A DNA stretch of 64,000 nucleotides from contig NZ_PTJS01000001.1 in NCBI RefSeq assembly GCF_002941025.1, positions 6,853,960-6,917,959 on the forward strand. Reading direction: 5' to 3'. The stretch comes from Streptomyces sp. QL37 (lineage in GTDB: Bacteria > Actinomycetota > Actinomycetes > Streptomycetales > Streptomycetaceae). Shown in pieces: positions 35,257 to 43,242 of this stretch. Each line of letters starts with the position of its first letter. Positions within the stretch are counted from its first letter, which is position 1. The notes under the pieces were generated by a model. That model saw only the letters and a program-made list of their open reading frames with translations. It made no database searches and had not been told where the DNA came from. The translations under genes and the position numbers were made by a program.

Positions 35257-36012
35257 TCAGAAACCGTGCCGGGCGCCGCCGTCGACCGGCACCATGATGC
35301 CGGTCAGATAGGAGGCGGCCGGGGAGAGCAGGAAGGCCGAGGTCTTCCCGAACTCCTCCGGGGTGCCGTAGCGGCGCAGCGGGATGCGCGCCTCGTTCGC
35401 CGTACGGGACGCGTCGGCGTCGCCGGACAGGGCGTCCAGCTCGCGCACCCGGTCCGTGTCGATCCGGGCCGGCAGCACCCCGACGACCCGGATGCCGCGC
35501 GGGCCCAGCTCGTCGGCGAGGGACTTGGCGAAGCCGGCCAGGCCGGGGCGCAGCCCGTTGGAGATGGTCAGGCCGGGGATCGGCTCGTGCACGGACCCGG
35601 ACAGGACGAAGCCGATGACACCGCCCTCGCCGAGCGTCTCGGCCGCCGTACGGGCCAGGCGCACGGCGCCGAGGAAGACCGACTCGAAGGCCGACTGCCA
35701 CTGATCGTCCGTGTTGTCGGCGACGAAGCCCGGGGCCGGGCCGCCGACGCTGATGAGGATGCCGTCCAGCCGGCCGAAGCGTTCCTTCGCGGCGTCCACC
35801 AGCCGCCGGGCGGCCAGCGGGTCGGCGTTGTCCGCGGCGAGCCCGACGGCGTCGGGTCCCAGCTCCGCGGCGGCCTCGGCGGCGGTCTTCTCGTCACGGC
35901 CGGAGATGATCACCTTCGCGCCGTCGGCGGCGAGGGCGCGCGCGGTGGCGTTGCCCAGCCCGCGGGTCGCCCCGGTGACGATGTACACACGGTCCTTCAG
36001 TCCAAGATCCAT
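35257..36012 (-). CDS. Short-chain dehydrogenase/reductase
   Basis: 251 residues from ATG 36012 (MDLGLKDRVYIVTG). NAD(P)-binding TGATRGLG near residue 13 and SGRDEK after beta-2. The usual catalytic Ser-Tyr-Lys is altered: Ser is at VLSGSVHE, but in place of YxxxK the segment is TISNGLRPGLAGFAKSLADELG, so Tyr is replaced by Asn, a variant seen in some SDRs. The end is SYLTGIMVPVDGG. It starts 4 bp after the GH15 gene stop and is probably in the same transcript. Substrate unknown. Confidence 0.8.
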   Translation of the reverse strand: MDLGLKDRVYIVTGATRGLGNATARALAADGAKVIISGRDEKTAAEAAAELGPDAVGLAADNADPLAARRLVDAAKERFGRLDGILISVGGPAPGFVADNTDDQWQSAFESVFLGAVRLARTAAETLGEGGVIGFVLSGSVHEPIPGLTISNGLRPGLAGFAKSLADELGPRGIRVVGVLPARIDTDRVRELDALSGDADASRTANEARIPLRRYGTPEEFGKTSAFLLSPAASYLTGIMVPVDGGARHGF

Positions 36013-36016
36013 GGCC

Positions 36017-37810
36017 CTATCCTGCCAAGTCACCACCGGCCAGGTCGACCGCGCTGTTCACCAGGCCGATGTGGCTGAACGCCTGCGGGTAGTTGCCGAG
36101 CTGGCGCCGGGCCACCGGGTCGTACTCCTCGGCCAGCAGTCCCACGTCGTTGCGCAGGTCCAGCAGCCGTTCGAAGAGTGCCTCGGCCTCGTCCCTGCGG
36201 CCGGTCCGGGTCAGGGCGTCGACCAGCCAGAACGAGCAGGCGAGGAACGCCCCCTCGTCGCCGGGGAGACCGTCCACCGACCCGCCCTCCGTGCTGTAGC
36301 GGCGGATCAGGCCGTCGTGGGCGAGCTCACGGCTCACCGCGTCGACGGTCCCGGTCACCCGGGGGTCGTCGGGCGGCAGGAAACCGGTGCGCACGATGAG
36401 CAGTGTCGAGGCGTCCAGCTCCTGGGAGCCGTAGTACTGGGTGAAGGTGTTGCGCACCGGGTCGTAGCCCTTCTCGCAGACCTCCGCGTGCACGGCGTCC
36501 CGCATCGCCCGCCACCGGTCGGCGTCACCCGGCAGATCCGGATTCTCCTCCAGGGTGCGCACCGCGCGGTCGGCCGCGACCCAGGCCATCACCTTGGAGT
36601 GCACGAAGTGACGGCGCTGCCCGCGGATCTCCCACAGACCCTCGTCCGCCTCGCGCCAGGTGGACTCCAGGAAGCCGAGCAGACTGAGCTGAAGATTCCA
36701 GGCGTGCGGCTTGTCGTGGAGCCCGGCGCCGCGGGCCAGTCTGAGCGAGTCGATGACCTCGCCGTACACATCGAGCTGCTGCTGCCGCACGGCGGCGTTG
36801 CCGATGCGGACCGGCAGCGAATTCTCGTAGCCCCTCAGCCACGGCAGCTCCGTCTCGGGGAGTCTGCGCTCGCCGGCCAGCCCGTACATGATCTGGAGGT
36901 CCGCGGGGTCACCGGCCACGGCCCGCAGCAGCCAGTCACGCCAGGCGGCCGCCTCCTCCATGTATCCGACCGAGATCATCGCGGCCAGGGTGAGGGTGGA
37001 GTCCCGCAGCCAGCAGTAGCGGTAGTCCCAGTTCCGTACGCCCCCGATCTCCTCGGGGAGCGAGGTCGTGAGGGCCGCCACGATCCCCCCGGTGGGGGCG
37101 TAGGTGAGCGCCTTCAGGGTGATCAGGGAGCGGAGCACCGCGTCCCGGTGCTTGCCGTGGTAGGTGCACCGTGCCGCCCACTTGGCCCAGTCGGTGAGGG
37201 TGTGCTTCAGCGCCTTGTGAGGGTCGATCAGCCTGGGGCGGGGGGAGTGCGAGGGGTGCCAGGTGAGGACGAACGCCACGCTCTCGCCCTCGGCGACCGT
37301 GAAGGACGAGCAGGTGCTGAACTGCTGGCCCCACGTCTTCACCGACGGCTCGCTGCGCAGCCAGACGGAGTCGGGGCCCGCGACGGCCACCCGGTGGCCG
37401 TGCGAGCGGCGCATCCACGGGACCACGGAGCCGAAGTCGAAGCGCAGCCGCAGGACGGAGCTCATGTCGACGCTGCCGCTGACACCCTCGACGATCCGCA
37501 TGACGTCGGGCGCCTTGTCGCGCTGCGGCATGAAGTCGATGACCTTGACGGTCCCGGTCCTGGTCTCCCAGAAGGTCTCCAGGACCAGGGAGTCGTCCAC
37601 GTAGGCGCGCCTGGTGCAGGTGTCGGTGCTGTCCGTGCCCTGGGGGGCGATGCGCCAGTGTCCGTTGTCCTCGTCGCCGAGCAGGGCCGCGAAGCAGGCG
37701 CCGGAATCGAAGCGGGGCAGACAGAGCCAGTCGACAGAACCGTTCCTGCCGACCAGGGCGGCGGTCTGGAGATCGCCGATGATGGCGTAGTCCTCGATGC
37801 GTGGGGTCAC
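36017..37810 (-). CDS. GH15-family glycoside hydrolase (trehalase/glucoamylase-like)
   Basis: 597 residues. The N-terminal trehalase-like beta-sandwich begins IEDYAIIGDLQTAALVGRNGSVDWLCLPRFDSG. The (alpha/alpha)6 barrel follows with VRNWDYRYCWLRDSTLTLAAM, EADEGLWEIRG (candidate catalytic Glu) and near the end VGLLAEEYDPVARRQLGNYPQAFSH (second Glu). Mycobacterial relatives of this length are trehalases; others act on alpha-glucans. No signal peptide, so it is cytoplasmic. A trehalose role would suit a sporulating organism but is inference. Confidence 0.88.
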   Translation of the reverse strand: MTPRIEDYAIIGDLQTAALVGRNGSVDWLCLPRFDSGACFAALLGDEDNGHWRIAPQGTDSTDTCTRRAYVDDSLVLETFWETRTGTVKVIDFMPQRDKAPDVMRIVEGVSGSVDMSSVLRLRFDFGSVVPWMRRSHGHRVAVAGPDSVWLRSEPSVKTWGQQFSTCSSFTVAEGESVAFVLTWHPSHSPRPRLIDPHKALKHTLTDWAKWAARCTYHGKHRDAVLRSLITLKALTYAPTGGIVAALTTSLPEEIGGVRNWDYRYCWLRDSTLTLAAMISVGYMEEAAAWRDWLLRAVAGDPADLQIMYGLAGERRLPETELPWLRGYENSLPVRIGNAAVRQQQLDVYGEVIDSLRLARGAGLHDKPHAWNLQLSLLGFLESTWREADEGLWEIRGQRRHFVHSKVMAWVAADRAVRTLEENPDLPGDADRWRAMRDAVHAEVCEKGYDPVRNTFTQYYGSQELDASTLLIVRTGFLPPDDPRVTGTVDAVSRELAHDGLIRRYSTEGGSVDGLPGDEGAFLACSFWLVDALTRTGRRDEAEALFERLLDLRNDVGLLAEEYDPVARRQLGNYPQAFSHIGLVNSAVDLAGGDLAG

Positions 37811-37883
37811 GCTCTGGCGTCTTCCCGGACCCGAGCCCCGCTAAGCAGCGAAATCGGTGCGAACAGACGGGTACGACGAGGCC

Positions 37884-38684
37884 CTACGCGGTCGCCGGCT
37901 CCGGCTGTGCGGCGGTGTCGTCGTCCTTGCCCTCGGCGGCCTCTTCGCGGTCGCGCTTCTCACGGCGTACGAGGACGACCCAGCCGACCGGGACCCCGGC
38001 GGCGAAGAGCCACCACTGGACGGCGTACGCCATATGAGGGCCGATGGAGCTGTCGTCGGGTGCGGCGATCGTCTCGGGGCTGCCGTCGGCGGGCTCGGGG
38101 GCGGTCAGCTCGACGTAGCCGCCCAGCACGGGACGGCCGAGCAGCTGGGACTGCTGGGAGCTGTTGATCAGCATCACCTGGCGGTCCGGCAGGCCCTGGA
38201 GGTCCTTGATGCCGCTGGCGCTCGTCGTCTCGTCCGCCTTGAGCCGGCCCGTGACGGTGACCTCGCCGCGCGGCGGGGCGGGGACCTCGGGGAAGGCCTG
38301 CTGGTCGGCCGCGGCCGGGACCCAGCCGCGGTTGACCAGGACGGTGCCGCCGCCCTTGAGGTCCAGCGGGGTCAGGACCAGTACGCCGATGCGCTCGTCC
38401 TGCGAGGTGCGGCGGCGTACGACCACCTCGTGCTCGGTGTCGAAGGTCCCGGTGGCCTTCACGGCACGCCAGTAGTCGGAGCGGGGCACCGTGTGCCCGG
38501 GAGAGGTGAGACGGGTGACGGAGACCGGGTCCGCCTCGAGGTTCCGTGTGATCAGCGCGTTCTGCTCGACCCGGTGTTCATGCCGGTGCAGCTGCCAGAA
38601 GCCCAGCTCCACCATCGTGGGAATCATGGCGAGGACGAGGAGGGTGAGAATCACCCACTGCCGGGTCAACAGGAAGCGGTACAC
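37884..38684 (-). CDS. SURF1-family protein (cytochrome c oxidase assembly)
   Basis: 266 residues from GTG 38684; a TTG five codons earlier is possible. Two terminal membrane helices with a large external domain: FLLTRQWVILTLLVLAMIPTMVELGFWQLHRHEHR at the start (the GxWQ motif typical of SURF1), SDYWRAVKATGTFDTEHEVVV, GVLVLTPLDLKGGGTVLVNRGWVP in the middle, and HMAYAVQWWLFAAGVPVGWVVLVRRE at the end. SURF1 helps insert heme a into the oxidase. Minus-strand TACGGT (38691-38696) ends 6 nt before the GTG, which fits a leaderless mRNA. Confidence 0.88.
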   Translation of the reverse strand: MYRFLLTRQWVILTLLVLAMIPTMVELGFWQLHRHEHRVEQNALITRNLEADPVSVTRLTSPGHTVPRSDYWRAVKATGTFDTEHEVVVRRRTSQDERIGVLVLTPLDLKGGGTVLVNRGWVPAAADQQAFPEVPAPPRGEVTVTGRLKADETTSASGIKDLQGLPDRQVMLINSSQQSQLLGRPVLGGYVELTAPEPADGSPETIAAPDDSSIGPHMAYAVQWWLFAAGVPVGWVVLVRREKRDREEAAEGKDDDTAAQPEPATA

Positions 38685-38713
38685 CCCATGACCGTACAAC
38701 CGGGGTCATGGGG
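38684..38713. repeat. Inverted repeat spanning the SURF1 promoter
   Basis: 10-bp arms CCCCATGACC (38684-38693) and GGTCATGGGG (38704-38713) with a 10-nt loop. The loop and left arm contain the SURF1 -10 element and start codon. It could be an operator or the terminator of the zinc-ribbon gene to its right. Confidence 0.5.
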
Positions 38714-38752
38714 TGCGGCACGGAGGGTCCCCCGTGCGGACGGGACAGCCCG

Positions 38753-38986
38753 TCATACTTTGTCCACGATGCCCGCCCTTCCCTCGGCGCGGGCGCAGTG
38801 GCCGCCGCAGTACCAGTGACCGTCGACCTCGACGCCCTGGCCGATGACCTGGACCCGGCAGTGCTCACAGATGGGCGCCATGCGGTGAATGGCGCAGGAG
38901 AAGCAGTCGAAGACGTGCACCGCGCCCTGTGCGTGCACCTCGAAGGACATCCCGTAGTCGTTTCCGCAAACCTCACAACGTGCCAT
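38753..38986 (-). CDS. Small cysteine-rich zinc-binding protein
   Basis: 77 residues with four metal-binding knuckles: CEVCGND, CFSCAIH, CEHCRV and CGGHCA, plus His residues. This spacing suggests two structural zinc sites (treble-clef or ribbon type). It is conserved beside surf1 in Streptomyces as recalled. No enzymatic motif is visible; a role in metal handling or protein contacts is possible. Confidence 0.75.
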   Translation of the reverse strand: MARCEVCGNDYGMSFEVHAQGAVHVFDCFSCAIHRMAPICEHCRVQVIGQGVEVDGHWYCGGHCARAEGRAGIVDKV

Positions 38987-39049
38987 GCGCCACAGGGTGG
39001 GACGCCGGGCGGCGGCGGGCGAGCCGGCGCGGGGCGAGTCGCCCCCGGT

Positions 39050-40051
39050 TCACTCCGATGACGGTGACGGCTTCGGCACGGCGACCGTCCTGGCCGGTGC
39101 CACGTCCCTCAGCAGATGGGTGAAGGCGCTCTCCTCCAGGATCGGGGTGCCGAACGACTTGGCCTTCACGGTCTTCGACGTCGCCGAGTCCGGGTCGTTG
39201 GTGACGAGCAGGCTCGTCAGCCGCGACACGCTGGTCGCCACGTGCAGGCCCGCCTCCACCGCGCGGTCCTCCAGAAGCTCCCGGTCGACCGAGGTGTCCC
39301 CGGAGAACGCCACCCGCATGCCCTGCATGAGGGGTTTGTCCGACTCGTAGCGCCCGGGGTTCGGATACGGGCACGCGGGGCGCTTGCGCGAGGGACGCCA
39401 GCTGCCCTGGTTCCCCGAGGGCCGGTAGCCGGCGCGCGGCGTGACCGGGGAGTCGTACCACTCCGTCAGCGGACGGCACTCCAGCAGCGGCAGCCGCACC
39501 CCGCCCCTCGCCGCCGCGAGCAGACTCGGCCGGAACGCCTCGGCCAGCACCCGCGCGTCGTCCAGCGCGTGGTGCGCGCGCTCCTGCACCACGCCGAAGT
39601 GCGCGGCCAGCGACTCCAGCTTGTGGTTGGGCAGGGGAAGCCGGAGCTCCTTGGCGAGCGCGATGGTGCACAGCCGCTGCTCGACGGGCGCGGTGACCGC
39701 CGCGCGCGCGTACTCCCGGGCGATCATCGACCAGTCGAACGCGGCGTTGTGGGCGACGAGCACCCGCCCGGCGAGCCGCTCGGACAGCTGTGCGGCCACC
39801 TCGGGAAAGAGAGGCGCGCCCTCCAGCACATCGCTGGTCAGCCCGTGGATCCAGACGGGGCCGGGATCCCGCTCGGGATTCACCAGGGTGTACCAGTGGT
39901 CCTCGACCTCGCCTCTCGCGTCCAGTCGGTACACGGCAGCGGACACTATCCGGTCGTCGCGGGCGAGTCCGGTGGTCTCCACGTCGACGACCGCGTACCC
40001 CTGGGGATACGCGGCCGGCCACGGCGCTGCGGTCTGACGGTCGTCGAGCAT
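39050..40051 (-). CDS. DEDDh 3'-5' exonuclease with C-terminal BRCT domain
   Basis: 333 residues from ATG 40051. Exonuclease domain (~18-185) with ExoI VVDVETTGLA (D and E ligands), ExoII LVAHNAAFDWSMI (D) and ExoIII AHHALDDARVLAEAF (H and D), the DnaQ-like DEDDh set. After a linker, residues ~240-320 are a BRCT domain (MQGMRVAFSGDTSVDRELLEDRAVEAGLHV; SRLTSLLVTNDPDSATSKTVKAKSFGTPILEESAF). This DnaQ-BRCT form is common in actinobacteria and likely works in DNA repair or replication proofreading outside PolIII. Confidence 0.9.
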   Translation of the reverse strand: MLDDRQTAAPWPAAYPQGYAVVDVETTGLARDDRIVSAAVYRLDARGEVEDHWYTLVNPERDPGPVWIHGLTSDVLEGAPLFPEVAAQLSERLAGRVLVAHNAAFDWSMIAREYARAAVTAPVEQRLCTIALAKELRLPLPNHKLESLAAHFGVVQERAHHALDDARVLAEAFRPSLLAAARGGVRLPLLECRPLTEWYDSPVTPRAGYRPSGNQGSWRPSRKRPACPYPNPGRYESDKPLMQGMRVAFSGDTSVDRELLEDRAVEAGLHVATSVSRLTSLLVTNDPDSATSKTVKAKSFGTPILEESAFTHLLRDVAPARTVAVPKPSPSSE

Positions 40052-40109
40052 GGTCACAGAGAATACGGGCCGGGACCGACAGCGGCCTATCCGGGCGGTC
40101 CCCGACGTG

Positions 40110-40246
40110 AACGCGGAGACGTTGCCGAGCAGTTGACCGCGGTGCCGGAAGGGCGGGTCGGGGATGCGCCCGGGGAGGGCGCGGTGAGACGCTCCCGGGG
40201 TGACGGACACGGACGCGCGGACACACGACGAACCACACGGAGGCGG
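40110..40246 (+). repeat. Left copy of a 137-bp inverted repeat (promoter and start of the VIT1-type gene)
   Basis: This segment, with the GTG 40200 start and the first 15 codons, occurs again in inverted orientation at 40954-41090. Matching was checked base by base over the whole length and no mismatch was seen; it stops at 40109/41091 and 40247/40953. Confidence 0.95.
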
Positions 40247-41117
40247 ACTCGGCACCCGGCTCAACTGGCTGCGGGCCGCGGTGCTCGGCGCCAACGACGG
40301 GGTGGTCTCCACCGCCGGCCTCGTCGTCGGTGTGGCCGGGGCCACCGGAGCCCGGTCCGCCCTCCTGACGGCCGGCCTGGCCGGGCTGCTCGCGGGGTCC
40401 ATGTCGATGGCGGCGGGCGAATACGTCTCGGTGTCCACCCAGCGCGATTCGGAGAGGGCGGCGCTGGCCACGGAGAAGCGGGAGCTGGAGGAGACCCCGG
40501 AGGCCGAGCTCGCCGAGCTGACCGGACTGCTGGAGGAGAAGGGGTTGAGCAGCGGCCTCGCCAGGGAGGCCGCCGTCCAGCTCACGCAGCGTGACGCGCT
40601 GCGCGCCCACGCCGAGGTCGAGCTGGGTATCGACCCGGACGAGCTGACCAACCCGTGGCACGCGGCGGGGGCGAGCTTCCTGGCGTTCACCGCGGGCGCG
40701 CTGCTGCCGCTCCTGGCGATCGTGCTGCCTCCCGCCTCCGTGCGGCTGGCCGTCACCGTGGTGTCGGTGCTCGCGGCGCTGGCCCTCACCGGCTGGTGGA
40801 GCGCCCGGCTGGGCGGGGCACCCGTACGGCGAGCGGTGCTGCGGAACACGGCCGGGGGAGCGGTGGCCATGGGGGTGACGTACGCGGCGGGGGCGAGCTT
40901 CCTGGCGTTCACCGCGGGCGCGCTGCTGCCGCTCCTGGCGATCGTGCTGCCTCCCGCCTCCGTGTGGTTCGTCGTGTGTCCGCGCGTCCGTGTCCGTCAC
41001 CCCGGGAGCGTCTCACCGCGCCCTCCCCGGGCGCATCCCCGACCCGCCCTTCCGGCACCGCGGTCAACTGCTCGGCAACGTCTCCGCGTTGAGCGGGCCT
41101 GCCCTCCACCCGTGTGA
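40200..41117 (+). CDS. VIT1/CCC1-family transporter with rearranged 3' end
   Basis: 305 residues as read. Residues 1 to ~228 are a typical VIT1/CCC1 protein: NWLRAAVLGANDGVVSTAGLVVGVAGA, SMSMAAGEYVSVSTQRDSE, EVELGIDPDELTNPWHAAGASFLAFTAGALLP, and VLRNTAGGAVAMGVTYA where the last helix should begin. These proteins move iron or manganese out of the cytosol. From base 40882 the frame runs into a second copy of an 83-bp internal segment (GASFLAFTAGALLPLLAIV twice), then into the inverted copy of its own upstream DNA (WFVVCPRVRVRHPG onward), ending at 41117. The last ~77 residues are not VIT1 sequence, so function is doubtful. Confidence 0.8.
   Translation: MTDTDARTHDEPHGGGLGTRLNWLRAAVLGANDGVVSTAGLVVGVAGATGARSALLTAGLAGLLAGSMSMAAGEYVSVSTQRDSERAALATEKRELEETPEAELAELTGLLEEKGLSSGLAREAAVQLTQRDALRAHAEVELGIDPDELTNPWHAAGASFLAFTAGALLPLLAIVLPPASVRLAVTVVSVLAALALTGWWSARLGGAPVRRAVLRNTAGGAVAMGVTYAAGASFLAFTAGALLPLLAIVLPPASVWFVVCPRVRVRHPGSVSPRPPRAHPRPALPAPRSTARQRLRVERACPPPV
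40660..40742 (+). repeat. 83-bp direct repeat, copy 1 (native position in the VIT1-type gene)
   Basis: Identical to 40882-40964 (offset 222 bp). In copy 1 it encodes the HAAGASFLAFTAG segment in its normal family context. Confidence 0.95.
40882..40964 (+). repeat. 83-bp direct repeat, copy 2 (at the broken end of the VIT1-type gene)
   Basis: Second copy of 40660-40742. Its last 11 bp (CCGCCTCCGTG) are shared with the start of the inverted repeat at 40954, a microhomology of the kind expected at a template switch. Confidence 0.95.
40954..41090 (-). repeat. Right copy of the 137-bp inverted repeat
   Basis: Inverted copy of 40110-40246. It places a second, minus-strand copy of the VIT1-type promoter and first codons after the gene. 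Confidence 0.95.
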
Positions 41118-41188
41118 CCTCCCTCAGGGGCGCGGACCCCTGAGGGAGGTCACACGGGTGGAGGGCAGGCCCGCTCAACGCGGAGACG
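41079..41188. repeat. Large perfect palindrome with 52-bp arms
   Basis: Arms 41079-41130 and 41137-41188 are perfectly complementary around a 6-nt loop (CGCGGA). The outer 12 bp of each arm derive from the 137-bp repeat. The inner CCCTCAGGGG...CCCCTGAGGG looks like an ordinary terminator hairpin from which the fold-back may have started. Confidence 0.95.
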
Positions 41189-41438
41189 GGGCCGCGGGTG
41201 CGCAGACGTCAGGTCCTTCAGCCCTTCCTCGGTGCGCAGCCGCGGTCGCGTCGGTACCCCGGCGACCGTGCGACCGTCCGGCGTCCAGGCCGGGGGCGTA
41301 CAGCCGTTCCGCGTCCAGGCGGGTGCTCTGCGGCCGGCTGGACACCCGCCCGAGCGCGAGTGCCTCGCCGCCCCCGGCCCCGTGCTCACCACCTTCGCCA
41401 CGGCCGGCGCGGGTCAGCGCAACTTCCGTACCACTCAC
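41175..41438 (-). pseudogene. Possible remnant of a short gene of unknown identity
   Basis: GTG 41438 has a GGAGGAACGCAC ribosome site, and codon use looks Streptomyces-like for about 55 codons (SRPQSTRLDAERLYAPGLDAG). After that the coding-like pattern switches to another frame (VPTRPRLRTEEGLKDLTSAHP), and both frames run into the palindrome arm. It may be the broken 5' part of a gene cut by the rearrangement. No family was recognised. Confidence 0.3.
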
Positions 41439-41588
41439 GTGCGTTCCTCCCCCTTGACGGCGCGCAAGCCGGACATCCCACAACGGGGGAGTTGGCAGAA
41501 CCCGCCAAATCCTGATGACGCCACGTCTCACATACTTGTCGGTAACAACGTCTATGCCCGGCACCTCGTGGGGCTCTACGGTGCTCGC

Positions 41589-42485
41589 ATGGAGCCGAAC
41601 CTGCCCGATGTCGTGCTGTGGTCGATCCCGGCCTTCGTCCTGCTCACCGTCCTCGAAATGGTGCTCCACCGGCTCCACCCCGACGAGGAGGCCGCCGGGT
41701 ACGACGCCAAGGACGCCGCCACCAGCGTCACCATGGGGCTCGGCAGTCTGGTCTTCGACCTGCTGTGGAAGATACCCATCGTGGCGATCTACGCGGCCGT
41801 CTACGAGCTGACCCCGCTGCGCGTCCCCGTCCTGTGGTGGACGGTCCTTCTGATGCTGCTCGCCCAGGACTTCTTCTACTACTGGTCCCACCGGGGCCAC
41901 CACGTCATCCGGATCCTCTGGGCCTGCCACGTGGTCCACCACTCCAGCCGGAAGTTCAACCTCACGACGGCGCTGCGCCAGCCCTGGACCTCGCTGACCG
42001 TCTGGCCGTTCTACGTCCCGCTCATCGCCTGCGGGGTCCACCCGGCCGCACTCGCCTTCTGCTCCTCGGCGAACCTCGTCTACCAGTTCTGGGTGCACAC
42101 CGAGCGGATCGACAAGCTGCCCCGGCCCTTCGAGTTCGTCCTCAACACCCCCTCGCACCACAGGGTCCACCACGCGTCCCAGGGCGGATACCTCGACCGG
42201 AACTTCGGCGGGATCCTCATCGTCTGGGACCGGCTCTTCGGCTCCTTCACCGCCGAGGCGGAGCGGCCCGTCTTCGGGCTCACCAAGAACATCGACACCC
42301 ACAACCCGTTCCGCGTCGCCACCCATGAGTACGCCGCCATCGCCCGCGACGTACGGGCGGCCACGACCTGGGGCGAGCGGGCCGGACGGATCTTCCGCGG
42401 GCCGGGCTGGCAGCCGTCGCGCCCCGCGGACGCCGCCGCGGCCGTCCACGTGAAGCCGCGCCCCGCCACCGAGCGCACCGGATGA
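41589..42485 (+). CDS. Sterol desaturase/fatty acid hydroxylase family membrane protein
   Basis: 298 residues from ATG 41589; a much longer upstream extension is open but reads non-coding DNA. Di-iron histidine boxes are complete: DFFYYWSHRGHHVIR, HVVHHSSRKFN, and HRVHHASQGGYLDRN, with GGILIVWDRLFGSF typical of the family. Four to five membrane helices. Such enzymes hydroxylate or desaturate sterols, fatty acids or ether lipids; here the lysoplasmalogenase gene overlapping by 4 bp hints at lipid (plasmalogen-like) metabolism. TACGGT (41577-41582) 6 nt before ATG suggests a leaderless mRNA. Confidence 0.88.
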   Translation: MEPNLPDVVLWSIPAFVLLTVLEMVLHRLHPDEEAAGYDAKDAATSVTMGLGSLVFDLLWKIPIVAIYAAVYELTPLRVPVLWWTVLLMLLAQDFFYYWSHRGHHVIRILWACHVVHHSSRKFNLTTALRQPWTSLTVWPFYVPLIACGVHPAALAFCSSANLVYQFWVHTERIDKLPRPFEFVLNTPSHHRVHHASQGGYLDRNFGGILIVWDRLFGSFTAEAERPVFGLTKNIDTHNPFRVATHEYAAIARDVRAATTWGERAGRIFRGPGWQPSRPADAAAAVHVKPRPATERTG

Positions 42486-43162
42486 CGCCCCGCGCGGGCG
42501 CCCCCCGGCTCGTGCGTCCGCTGCTCGTCGCCTACCTCGCCGTGGCCGCCGTCGACCTGGCCGGACTCCTGGCCGGGGTGGAGACCGCCCACCTCGTCGC
42601 CAAGCCGCTCCTGATGCCCCTGCTCGCCGCCTGCGCGGCGGCGCGCGGCGGTCCCCGGCTGCTCGTCGCCGCCCTGTTGTGCGGATGGGCCGGGGACGTG
42701 CTGCTGATGCCCGGCTCGGAGGCCGCCTTCCTCGCCGGCATGGCCTGCTTCGCGGCGGGCCATGTCTGCTATCTCCTGCTCTTCGGCCGCACCCGTCTCC
42801 GGCCTGCCGCGGGACTCGCGTACGCCGCCGCCCTGGTGGCCTTCCTCGCCTACCTCTGGCCCGGGCTGCCGGGCGAGCTGCGGATCCCGCTGACCGGATA
42901 CAGCCTGCTGCTCGCGGCCATGGCCTGGCGGGCCGGCGCGCTCGGACGGTACGCCGCGCTCGGCGGCGCGCTCTTCCTGCTCTCCGACGCGCTCATCGCC
43001 ACCGGCATCGCCGACAGGCCACAGCTCCCCGCCCACGACTTCTGGATCATGCTGACCTATCTGGCCGCGCAGTACCTGCTCACCAGGGGGGCGCTCGGCG
43101 GGACAGCGGATTCCACCGGCGCCGCCCCCGGGGCGCACCGTGAGGGGAGTATCAGAATCTGA
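42482..43162 (+). CDS. Lysoplasmalogenase (TMEM86/YhhN family)
   Basis: 226 residues, about eight membrane helices. YhhN features: LVAKPLLMPLLAACAAARGG, LLCGWAGDVLLMPGSEAAFLAGMACFAAGHVCYLLLF (Gly/Asp residues conserved in the family) and GGALFLLSDALIATGIA followed by a last helix. Family members hydrolyse the vinyl-ether bond of lysoplasmalogens. It starts inside the sterol desaturase stop (ATGA), so both are translated together. Substrate in Streptomyces is not established. Confidence 0.82.
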   Translation: MTPRAGAPRLVRPLLVAYLAVAAVDLAGLLAGVETAHLVAKPLLMPLLAACAAARGGPRLLVAALLCGWAGDVLLMPGSEAAFLAGMACFAAGHVCYLLLFGRTRLRPAAGLAYAAALVAFLAYLWPGLPGELRIPLTGYSLLLAAMAWRAGALGRYAALGGALFLLSDALIATGIADRPQLPAHDFWIMLTYLAAQYLLTRGALGGTADSTGAAPGAHREGSIRI

Positions 43163-43182
43163 GACGAGCGGGACCCTCACGC

Positions 43183-43242
43183 GTGCGCGCCACCGTGATC
43201 CGTGCCCCCCACGACATCCGTGCGGAGGCGGTGCCCGACGCC
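43183..43242 (+). pseudogene. 5' remnant of a zinc-dependent alcohol dehydrogenase gene
   Basis: GTG 43183 opens MRATVIRAPHDIRAEAVPD, a typical start of zinc-dependent MDR alcohol dehydrogenases. After about 20 codons the sequence changes abruptly at a 36-bp palindrome (43243) and never returns to the family. The remaining ~1 kb is missing, lost between this point and the subtilase gene end. Confidence 0.65.

Noticed and set aside
41232..41588. 119-codon N-terminal extension of the sterol desaturase
   Set aside because: Non-coding character, no family similarity, and a promoter-like TACGGT sits just before ATG 41589.
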